Position numbers and translations under genes: made by a program
The notes under the pieces: generated by a model
What the model was told of the DNA's origin: nothing
Databases searched by the model: none
The model's input: only the letters and a program-made list of their open reading frames with translations
Shown: piece by piece, positions 16,001 to 22,516 of the stretch
Numbering within the stretch: position 1 is the first letter of the stretch
How the letters are laid out: each line of letters begins with the position of its first letter
Assembly: GCA_036513315.1 (NCBI GenBank)
Contig: DATBZF010000127.1
Location: 1 to 64,000 of the forward strand
Direction of reading: 5' to 3'
From: Roseiarcus sp036513315
Lineage (GTDB): Bacteria; Pseudomonadota; Alphaproteobacteria; Rhizobiales; Beijerinckiaceae
Length of the DNA: 64,000 nt

Positions 16001-18020
16001 GCATGACCTGGTCGAGAAGCACGCCTTCCTCGCTTATCGACCCAAGGTTCAGGACGCGACAGGAATCGCTGCCTTCTGGACGCAGCCGATGGCCACCTCT
16101 ATCGATTTCGTCCGGGCTTCGATTCGCGCCGCGCTCGAGACGGGAGATCTGACCTACGCGTGCTACGCCATGCACCACATCGTCACGCTCCTTCTCCTGC
16201 GGAACGAACCACTCGACGCGGTGTGGCGCGAGGCGGAGATCGCCCGGGAGTTCGTCCGGGACGCCAAGTTCCGCGATATGGAGGACGTCATCGTCCCCCA
16301 GCAACGTTTCATCGCGATGATGCAGGGGCGCACCGCGAGCATCTCCACGTTCAATGACGCGCAGTTCGACGAAGGGGCGTTCGAGGCGCAGCTGACGGGC
16401 GGCCGGATGTCCACGATGATCTTCTTGTACTGGACCATTAAGGCGAAGGCGCGGTTCCTGGCGGGCGCCCATGCCGAGGCGCTCGCAGCCGTCGACAAGG
16501 CGACACCGCTGCTCTGGTCCTCTACCGGCCACTTCCCTCTGATCGACTATTACTACTACGCCGCACTGACGGTGGCGGCGCTCTACGAGAACGCATCGGC
16601 CGTCGAGCGGCCGCGATGGGACGAGCTTCTGAAGCTACGCGACCAACTGCGCGAGTGGGCGGACGCCAATCGGCCGAGCTTTGGCGACAAGCACGCCCTC
16701 GTATCTGCCGAAATCGCCCGCCTCGAAGGCCGGGAGCTGGGCGCAATGCGTCTCTACGAAGAGGCTATCGGTTTGGCGCGCGAACATGGTTTCGTCCAGA
16801 ACGAGGGCTTGGCTTATGAGGTCGCCGCACGGTTCTACACGGCGCGTGGCTTCGAGACCAATGCCAACGCCCATCTCCGGAACGCCAGGGGATGTTATCT
16901 CCGCTGGGGCGCCGACGCCAAGGTGAATCAGCTCGATCGGCTTCATCCGCAACTGGCCGCTCCGGTGGGGAATCGACTCGGGGCAAACATTGGCGCGCCG
17001 GTCCAGCAGCTCGATGTAGCGAGCGTCGTCAAAGCCTCGCAGGTATTGTCCAGCGAGATCGAACTGCCCAAGCTGATCGAGCGGCTGATGACGATCGCGA
17101 TCGAGAACGGAGGCGCGGATCGCGGTCTTCTGATACTACCGGCAGCGGATGACCTTTTGATTCAGGCAGAGGCAAAGGCGGCCGGCGATCAGGTGGAAGT
17201 CGCGCTGGGCCAAAAATCGATCACCGGGATCACGTGTCCCGATTCCATCGTCCGCTATGTCATCCGCACCCATGAAAGCGTGATTCTCGATGATGCCTCG
17301 AGACCCAACCTCTTCTCCGAGGACGATTATCTACGCGGCCGACGAGCCAAGTCGATCCTCTGTCTCCCGCTGATCAAACAAGGACGGTTGACGGGGCTGC
17401 TGTACCTCGAGAACGCGCTGGCGTCGCATGTCTTCACGCCAGATCGGGCGAGGCTCCTCGAGCTTTTGGGCTCGCAAGCCGCAATTTCATTGGAGAACAC
17501 GCGTCTCTACGGCGATCTTCAAGAACGGGAGGCGAAGGTCCGACGCCTTGTCGATTCGAACATTATCGGCATATGCATTTTCGATTTTGACGGTCGCCTC
17601 CTGGAGGCCAACGACGCTTTCCTTCGCATTGTTGGATATAGCCGCGACGATGTGACGTCGGGCCGCCTGCGCTGGAAGGACCTGACACCCCCCGAATGGG
17701 CCGGGGCTGATGAGCGAGCCTTGGCCGAACTCGCCGCTAGCGGAACCTGTCCGCCCTACGAGAAGGAGTATTTCCGGAAAGACGGCGGCCGAACGCCGGT
17801 GCTAATGGCGGGCGCCAACTTTGGCGAACGACGACATCAGGGCGTCGCCTTCGCCCTCGACCTGACGGACCGAAAGCGCGCCGACGCTGAGCTGCGCGAT
17901 GCTGAACGGCGGAACCTTGATGCGCAAATGCAGCTTGCCCACGTCAATCGGATAGCCACGATGGGGCAACTAACCGCCTCCATCGCCCACGAAGTCAACC
18001 AGCCCATGGCGCTACGCTGA
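13098..18020 (+). CDS. Giant kinase-like/AAA ATPase/GAF/PAS/histidine kinase, 5' part of a split gene
   Basis: A 1640-residue cytoplasmic signalling protein. In order it has: a Ser/Thr-kinase-like domain (about 40-290, with HKDIKPAN at 143-150 and MAPEQTGRMNRS); an AAA ATPase (Walker A GYSGVGKSS near 348, Walker B LFLDDLQWLD near 474); a long helical TPR-like middle; GAF (about 1300-1460); PAS (about 1480-1600); and the first helix of HisKA with H1631 in IAHEVNQP. The kinase DFG aspartate is glycine (LTGFGIAS) and no VAxK lysine is evident, so protein-kinase activity is doubtful. The frame ends just after the phospho-acceptor motif and the missing ATPase half is in the next gene. The start is a GTG; its exact position is uncertain. 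Confidence 0.88.
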   Translation: MTVGPQVGVGVEPFPWVGANGVGGLQVLREDSGLVFCRGWRDSTEGGRSSVLVVLPASEEPTPATLDRLAHEYSLRDELDGAWAARPLELVRDRGQATLVLEDPGGELLGGLLGAPMEVGRFLRLATGVAAALGKVHQRGLIHKDIKPANILVNDGEEVRLTGFGIASRLVRERQPADPPEVIAGTLAYMAPEQTGRMNRSIDSRSDLYSLGVTLYEMLTGGLPFTASDPMEWVHCHIARQAETPGERASGIPEVISSIVMKLLAKTAEERYQTAVGVEADLRHCLIERRSHGRIDPFPLGAHDASDRLLIAEELYGRETEIGALLAAFDRVVAQGTPELVLVSGYSGVGKSSVVNELHKALVPQRGLFAAGKFDQYKRDIPYATLAQAFQTLIRQILVRSEAEVDHWRRALTEALGAHGQLIVNLVPQLEFLIGKQPAVPDLPPQEAQNRFQLVFRRFLGAFATSEHPLALFLDDLQWLDAATLDLIEYLVTHAEVGRLLLVGAYRDNEVGPAHPLLRALETIKKADARVAEIVLAPLGPDDVDRLVASALHGDLERARPLAQLVHEKTGGNPFFAIQFLTELAEEGLVAFDPAAPGWQWDLDRIRAKNYSGNVVDLMAAKLRRLSAPTRDALKQFACLGNAAETFILILVQGERMHAAFGEAVHAGLVVQQERAYKFLHDRIQQAAYSLIPDEHRADVHLRIGRVLLATIAPEQLVEHLFDIANQFNRGAALLVEREEKTRVATINLRAARKAKASAANASAGVYLAAGIALLDETYWASQYELMFTLRLQCAECEFLRGNLDEAERLIATLLQRGTSKVSLADAYHLKILLHVVKSENPQAVASALACLRLFAIDLPAHPSWEQVQAEYETVWRNLNGRPIEDLIDLPLMTDPELLAAMRLLSVLCDPAYVTDQNLLCLELCRAVNLGIRHGVSGAFAHACGYLGWPLATVFRRYPEGFRFAKLGHDLVEKHAFLAYRPKVQDATGIAAFWTQPMATSIDFVRASIRAALETGDLTYACYAMHHIVTLLLLRNEPLDAVWREAEIAREFVRDAKFRDMEDVIVPQQRFIAMMQGRTASISTFNDAQFDEGAFEAQLTGGRMSTMIFLYWTIKAKARFLAGAHAEALAAVDKATPLLWSSTGHFPLIDYYYYAALTVAALYENASAVERPRWDELLKLRDQLREWADANRPSFGDKHALVSAEIARLEGRELGAMRLYEEAIGLAREHGFVQNEGLAYEVAARFYTARGFETNANAHLRNARGCYLRWGADAKVNQLDRLHPQLAAPVGNRLGANIGAPVQQLDVASVVKASQVLSSEIELPKLIERLMTIAIENGGADRGLLILPAADDLLIQAEAKAAGDQVEVALGQKSITGITCPDSIVRYVIRTHESVILDDASRPNLFSEDDYLRGRRAKSILCLPLIKQGRLTGLLYLENALASHVFTPDRARLLELLGSQAAISLENTRLYGDLQEREAKVRRLVDSNIIGICIFDFDGRLLEANDAFLRIVGYSRDDVTSGRLRWKDLTPPEWAGADERALAELAASGTCPPYEKEYFRKDGGRTPVLMAGANFGERRHQGVAFALDLTDRKRADAELRDAERRNLDAQMQLAHVNRIATMGQLTASIAHEVNQPMALR

Positions 18021-18664
18021 TGAACGCCGCAACCGCTCTGCGTTGGCTCGCCGCTTCTCCACCAAACCTCGAAGGAGCCACGCGATTAATCGATCGTATC
18101 GCGACCGACAGCAAGCGAGCAGGCGATATCATCAGCCGGATACGCGATCTGGTTAAAAAGGCGCCGGAGCGAAAGGAAAGCCTCGAAATCAACAAAGCAA
18201 TTATTGAGGTTCTTGGGTTGACCCGTGGCGAAATGACAAACAGCGGCGTCTTGGTGCAGACACGAATGGCGGATGACTTGCCGGGCATTTCCGGGGATCG
18301 AGTACAGCTGCAACAGGTGATCCTCAACCTGATCATGAACGCCATTGAAGCCATGAGCGAGGTTACAGATAGACCGCGCGAATTGTCGATCACTACCAGC
18401 AAGGCCGAGTCGGACAGCGTGCTTGTCGCGGTATGCGATTCCGGTCCGGGGCTGCCATCGGCGAACCCTGAGCGCATGTTCGAGGCGTTCTACACCACAA
18501 AGCCAAACGGTCTTGGGATGGGCCTGTCAATCTGCCGCTCGATCGTCGAGGCGCATGGCGGGCGATTGTGGGCGGCGCCCAACGGGCCTGGCGGCGCGAT
18601 GTTCTGCATGACGCTGCCCATCGGGGAAAAGTCGCTTGAGAACTTGGAGGGAACCGAAGCTTAG
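18020..18664 (+). CDS. Histidine kinase dimerisation/ATPase module, 3' part of the split gene
   Basis: A 214-residue fragment carrying the rest of HisKA (ATALRWLAASPPNLEGATRLIDRI) and a complete HATPase_c: N box NLIMNAIEAM, G1 box DSGPGLP and G2 box GLGMGLSICRSIVEAHGG. In intact relatives this continues without a break from HEVNQP. Here the upstream frame stops at TGA 18018-18020 and an ATG overlaps it (TGATG). Restoring one base in GCGCT (18009-18013) would read MAATLMNAATALRWL and rejoin the two parts as one protein of about 1855 residues. Alone it has an ATPase but no phospho-acceptor histidine. Overlapping stop/start could allow reinitiation and two-polypeptide function. Confidence 0.88.
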   Translation: MNAATALRWLAASPPNLEGATRLIDRIATDSKRAGDIISRIRDLVKKAPERKESLEINKAIIEVLGLTRGEMTNSGVLVQTRMADDLPGISGDRVQLQQVILNLIMNAIEAMSEVTDRPRELSITTSKAESDSVLVAVCDSGPGLPSANPERMFEAFYTTKPNGLGMGLSICRSIVEAHGGRLWAAPNGPGGAMFCMTLPIGEKSLENLEGTEA

Positions 18665-18667
18665 TTT

Positions 18668-18703
18668 CGCTTAGGCGCAACGTGCGCACAAAACGCCTGA
18701 GCG
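18668..18703. terminator. Hairpin between convergent genes
   Basis: CGCTTAGGCG (18668-18677) and CGCCTGAGCG (18694-18703) pair over 10 positions with one G-T, enclosing a loop that holds a second small GCGC repeat. It lies between the stops of the histidine-kinase fragment and the minus-strand secreted protein, so it probably ends both transcripts. Confidence 0.55.
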
Positions 18704-18729
18704 TCCAGACAAAAGGGATGCGACCGGAA

Positions 18730-19158
18730 CTATTTGGACGCCGAATCTGGCGTGGAGGCGGTGGACTCGGGCGCAGCTATTTGCTGAGCGGCCTCCATGG
18801 CGGCGCGGCAAGATGCAAGAAAATCCTTTTTTGATTCACCTCGGTCAGTCACAGCGGCCTTGTTGGTGGAATAGTCGGCCTCGCACGCCTTGCCAATCTT
18901 GTCCTTGGCCGGCACCAGACTTGGCGCGGCGTCGTGAGAGGCGGGCCTTGCGGCCCCGGGCGCCATAACCTCCGAGGCGCCCCTGCAATTTGCGATATAG
19001 GCCTTCTCTGATTGGCCGGCGGCCTTGGCTTCGTCCTTATGCGCCGCGTAAGCTTCTTTGCACTCTTTGATTGTGGCTGCCGAGACCAGCGGTGTGGATA
19101 TAGCGAGCATCGAGCCAATTCCAACAACCGAAAGAACGCGAACAAATCCATGCCCCAT
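18730..19158 (-). CDS. Secreted protein with two cysteine-bounded repeats
   Basis: A 142-residue protein with a signal peptide (MGHGFVRVLSVVGIGSMLAI, cleavage after VSA near residue 27). The mature chain has two similar units: CKEAYAAHKDEAKAAGQSEKAYIANCR and, about 50 residues later, CEADYSTNKAAVTDRGESKKDFLASCR, shown here in parts as C-x(24-25)-C units with the shared ending of two aromatics, an Ala and a Cys. An Ala/Pro-rich linker and tail surround the second unit. Each unit likely forms a disulfide-closed helical hairpin in the periplasm. No named family is certain; PsiF-like repeats are an alternative. The longer frame to 19188 adds a basic stretch before the signal and is not used. Confidence 0.7.
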   Translation of the reverse strand: MGHGFVRVLSVVGIGSMLAISTPLVSAATIKECKEAYAAHKDEAKAAGQSEKAYIANCRGASEVMAPGAARPASHDAAPSLVPAKDKIGKACEADYSTNKAAVTDRGESKKDFLASCRAAMEAAQQIAAPESTASTPDSASK

Positions 19159-19482
19159 TCTTCGCCCTCCCGTCCGTTTCGCCGGCAATTATGCACAGCG
19201 ACGCGGCGTCATCAACTTTCGGCGCCAGAGTGCGCCAACGGCCTCGACGCATTGGCGATCTCCGCATCGACGATCGACGATCTCTCGCCACGGGCCTTCA
19301 CCAAGCAAGACGAGCCGGTCTACTCCGGCGCCGCCGCATCTCGCGCTTTGCCGCAGAATCTGCAATAGATATGGCTTCGTCGCTGTCGAAACGCGCATGC
19401 TGGCCACGCATCGCGGAAGCCGACGGTTTGGCTGGGGAGATCGTATGCAAGTCATCGGCGCTCGACGGTCGCCCTCGGGGAT
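19159..19482. other. Divergent gene-free region
   Basis: Between the start of the minus-strand secreted protein and the plus-strand HlyD gene. Several frames are open but none has a recognisable product. No clear -35/-10 pair was identified. The DUF1656 gene that often precedes HlyD/FUSC pairs is not found here. Confidence 0.4.
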
Positions 19483-20454
19483 ATGACGCGCCCGCGCCGG
19501 ATCGGCGTCGCGGCGGCGGCTGTTTTTTTCGCCTTCGCGCTTTATGAGATCGTGACGTCGTTCGTCGCCTATACTGCCGACGCTTATGTCCAGTCCGACC
19601 TCATTAAGCTGGCGCCGCAGGTCACCGGCCACATCCTCGCTGTCCATGTGACCGACAACCAGAGCGTCGCAGAAGGCGATCTCCTCGTCACAATCGATCC
19701 AACACTCTTTCAGCTGGAGGTCGAGCAGCGCAAGGCGGAGGTCGACGAGGCTCGCGCGCATGTTGCAGCGGACCAGGACCTTCTCGCCTCAAGTCGGGAT
19801 TCTCTGACGGAGGTCGCTTCGGCGGCGGCTTACGCCCGCGACAACCAGCGCAGGCTCGCCGTTCTCGCGAAGGAGCAAGATGTCGCGCGCGCCGAACTCG
19901 ATCAGGCCGACGATGCGCTACGACGCGCCGATGCTGCGCTTGAGGGGGCGCGGCAGGCGATCGCGCAGGCGCAATCGGACATTACAATGCACCAGGCCGC
20001 TCAGGCGCGCGCGACGGCGGCGCTCGCGATCGCGGAATGGCGACTCGCGCGCACGCGCCTCGTCGCGCCGACCACTGGAACCATCAACAATCTGACCGTC
20101 CGTGTCGGCGACACCGCCGAGGCAAACGTTCCGCTGATCGGCATCGTCGATGCCCGCGCCTGGCGCATCGTCGCTAATTACCAGGAGAGTTTTATTCGCT
20201 CTTTCGAAATCGGGAGCGAAGCCTGGGTGTGGCTTGATTCCGAGCCGTGGACTCTGCACCGCGCGAAGATCGCAGGAATTGCTCGCGGCATCAGCCGGCA
20301 TCCTGCGTCGGCGGCCCTCCTGCCCTATGTTGCGCCCGCCACCGACTGGATCCGCCTGCAACGACGCTTTCCTGTCACCCTGACACTGGTCGATCCACCG
20401 GAAGACCTCAAACTATACATGGGGGCTGACGCCAGGGTCGTGATCCTGCCATGA
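19483..20454 (+). CDS. HlyD-family membrane fusion protein (AaeA/EmrA-like)
   Basis: Periplasmic adaptor of 323 residues for an efflux pump. One N-terminal membrane helix (about 7-27) is followed by TADAYVQSDLIKLAPQVTGHI (first lipoyl half). A coiled-coil hairpin (about 85-185, rich in Ala/Asp/Arg), the second lipoyl half RLVAPTTGTINNLTVRVGD, and a beta domain ending in DARVVILP come next. It overlaps the FUSC permease gene by four bases (ATGA), giving an adaptor-permease pair as in the aromatic-acid exporter AaeAB. CGGGGAT before the ATG is a usable ribosome site. Confidence 0.88.
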   Translation: MTRPRRIGVAAAAVFFAFALYEIVTSFVAYTADAYVQSDLIKLAPQVTGHILAVHVTDNQSVAEGDLLVTIDPTLFQLEVEQRKAEVDEARAHVAADQDLLASSRDSLTEVASAAAYARDNQRRLAVLAKEQDVARAELDQADDALRRADAALEGARQAIAQAQSDITMHQAAQARATAALAIAEWRLARTRLVAPTTGTINNLTVRVGDTAEANVPLIGIVDARAWRIVANYQESFIRSFEIGSEAWVWLDSEPWTLHRAKIAGIARGISRHPASAALLPYVAPATDWIRLQRRFPVTLTLVDPPEDLKLYMGADARVVILP

Positions 20455-21563
20455 GCGACCTGCGCGCGGACGCTTCGATGGTCGGCTACGCCACGCGCGA
20501 CGTTTTTGTTGCGTTAAGCGAGGAGCTTGCTGAGCTTCGTTTGATCGGCGGCCGTGGCCGGCAATGCGCGATGACCGCGCTGGCTGTGGCGCTCGCCGCG
20601 ACCATCGCTCTGGCGCTGCGCGTCGACGCAGTATGGTGGGCCGCGATCAGCGCTTTCGTCTCCGTTCAAACGAGCGCCCCTGCTTCCCTGAGGCGCGGCA
20701 TCTTGCGCATAGCGGGCACGGCGATCGGCGCTGTCATCGGATTCCTGATGAGCCCCCTGCTCGTCGAGGATTCCGTTGCCGTCAGCCTGGTTCTGCTGGT
20801 CGTTAGTACAGGGGGCGTATTGGGTTTGCTCGTCAGTCCGCGCGGATATGCCTGGCTGCTCGGCGCCGTAACCATCGATATGGTGCTGCTGGCGGGTCTG
20901 GGCGATCCGCTTTCGACGTTGAACGTCGCCTGTAACCGCACGGCTGAGGTGACGATCGGCACGCTCGCCGCGATCCTTGTCGCCATTCTACTGGCGCCGG
21001 GCGCCGAACCGGCGCCACCTCCGGTCGCACCCGGTTGGTCGGACCTGCTCGGCGCGCAATGGCCCGCTGTCCAGCATGCGCTGCGCGCCGGCATCGGCGT
21101 GACGATGGTCCCACTGGTCTGGAATTGGCTGGAGCTGCCGAGCCTGTCGCAGACCGCCATTACCGTTGCAGCGGTAATGGCTGTCCCGGCGCTGTCCAAC
21201 GATGCGGCGAAAGATCGGGGAAAGATCGTCGGTCGCGCGTTGCACCGAATTCTGGGTTGCCTGGTCGGCGGCGTCACCGGTTTGGCGTGCCTGGCGCTAT
21301 CGATCGAAGATTTTCTGCCCTGGCTGTTCACGCTGACGGCAGGGATTTGGATCGCCGCTCATCTGCAGGGCAGCGAGCGCGGGATCGGCTATGTGGGAAC
21401 GCAGGGCGCGGTCGTTTTCATTTCCACTCTGATTCAAGGTTGGGGTCCGCCCGCCAGCATTCTTCCCGGCATCGAGCGCTTCGCAGGGATTGGCGGCGGG
21501 CTGGCGATTCTGCTGGTCGTGTCGCTGGTGACCGCGTCCGACGCGCAGCAGACGCGACGATGA
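20451..21563 (+). CDS. FUSC-family inner-membrane permease (AaeB-like)
   Basis: A 370-residue membrane protein with two sets of about five to six hydrophobic helices. The first includes VDAVWWAAISAFVSVQTSAPASLRRGI and the second LSQTAITVAAVMAVPALSN; the A/S-rich motif after 'WAAISAF' is typical of FUSC (fusaric-acid resistance) proteins. It is shorter than AaeB (about 650) because the cytoplasmic middle domain is nearly absent. Coupled to the HlyD gene by an ATGA overlap, it likely exports an aromatic or weak acid. No outer-membrane factor is adjacent. Confidence 0.87.
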   Translation: MSDLRADASMVGYATRDVFVALSEELAELRLIGGRGRQCAMTALAVALAATIALALRVDAVWWAAISAFVSVQTSAPASLRRGILRIAGTAIGAVIGFLMSPLLVEDSVAVSLVLLVVSTGGVLGLLVSPRGYAWLLGAVTIDMVLLAGLGDPLSTLNVACNRTAEVTIGTLAAILVAILLAPGAEPAPPPVAPGWSDLLGAQWPAVQHALRAGIGVTMVPLVWNWLELPSLSQTAITVAAVMAVPALSNDAAKDRGKIVGRALHRILGCLVGGVTGLACLALSIEDFLPWLFTLTAGIWIAAHLQGSERGIGYVGTQGAVVFISTLIQGWGPPASILPGIERFAGIGGGLAILLVVSLVTASDAQQTRR

Positions 21564-21769
21564 GGAAAGATGACGAACCGACCGCGCTCTCGATAGCGCA
21601 ATCACGATCATCGCCCTATGGCGCTGGCGCCATGTTCGAGCCTCCACCCCCCACACGTGAACGGATTGGCGCCGCGGCTGCCCGGGCCGGCAGACCGTAA
21701 GCTTCCGTTGTGACGTCTTTCGCCTGTCAAGGCGTCGCATGCGCAAGTTCGACCGCGCCGGAGCCGGAT

Positions 21770-21856
21770 ATGTTTATCGCAATCGCGCTTTCCACAATCG
21801 CCGCCATTATCGCCGTTTACGGCATCGCGCTTTGGATCGACGCTCCCAAGAATTGA
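21770..21856 (+). CDS. Candidate 28-residue single-helix membrane peptide
   Basis: A short frame starting ATG 21770 encodes 28 residues that are almost entirely a membrane helix: MFIAIALSTIAAII, then AVYGIALWIDAPKN. GGAG lies six bases before the ATG (21760-21763), a well-placed ribosome site. It sits 206 bases after the FUSC gene on the same strand. Small helices of this kind often modulate a neighbouring transporter, but no relationship is shown. The overlapping longer frame (21739-21969) is arginine-rich and looks like a shadow. Expression evidence would be decisive. Confidence 0.5.
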   Translation: MFIAIALSTIAAIIAVYGIALWIDAPKN

Positions 21857-21973
21857 CCAAATCAGCGCGCCGCGAAACAACAAGCGCGCGTGCCTGGCCG
21901 CCAAACGCGACGCGCAAATCGGCGCGTCGACTGCGAAGCAATCTCAGCGCCGAATATATCCGCCAGTAGAGGC

Positions 21974-22336
21974 TCAGCGTCCAGAATGAACGATATAGGA
22001 GAGGAGATAACCCGCCGCTCCCGCCAGCAGAAGAGCGGTGAGCGTGTTGTCGCCGATCTGTCCGCCGAGCGCTCGATTGGCGTCTCGCAAATAGCGGCCG
22101 CTGCGATCATAGGCGTCGCCGGCCAGAGCAGAAGCCCCTTCGGCGACCGCGGAGGCTCCGCCGGAAACTTCACGGGCGACGTCTCTGGCCTGTCCATAGG
22201 CCTCACGGATCGGCCCTTCGGCGCTCGCGGATAACTTTTTTACCTGGCTCTTCGCCTGGTCGGCGACGCCGCCGGACATATCCTGGATTTTGTCGCTGAG
22301 TTCATGGGCTGTGGCCTTCATGCGATCATTGTCCAT
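21974..22336 (-). CDS. Small CsbD/ElaB-YqjD-like stress protein
   Basis: A 120-residue protein with a charged helical N-terminal part (MDNDRMKATAHELSDKIQDMSGG, then QAKSQVKKLSASAEGPIREAYGQ), a flexible Ala/Ser/Gly middle, and a C-terminal membrane helix (about 100-116, LTALLLAGAAGYLLSYIV). The tail-anchored layout resembles ElaB/YqjD ribosome-associated proteins, and the N terminus resembles CsbD. Such proteins are often under general stress control; GGAAC followed 16 bases later by ACTT lies about 90-110 bases upstream on this strand. The family assignment is tentative. Confidence 0.7.
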   Translation of the reverse strand: MDNDRMKATAHELSDKIQDMSGGVADQAKSQVKKLSASAEGPIREAYGQARDVAREVSGGASAVAEGASALAGDAYDRSGRYLRDANRALGGQIGDNTLTALLLAGAAGYLLSYIVHSGR

Positions 22337-22516
22337 GATTGCTCTCTCTCTCTGTTTGCCGACGCGATTTGGCTGGCGCCTCAGGATTCATGATGTCCGC
22401 TCTGACGCGCGATCCACGCTTGATAAGTTTGGCCGGCCGACAAGGTTCCCCGATTCAAACAGTCGGCGCTAATTGCGAGGCGAAACAAACGCGACAGCGC
22501 GCAAAGCGAGCGTTGC

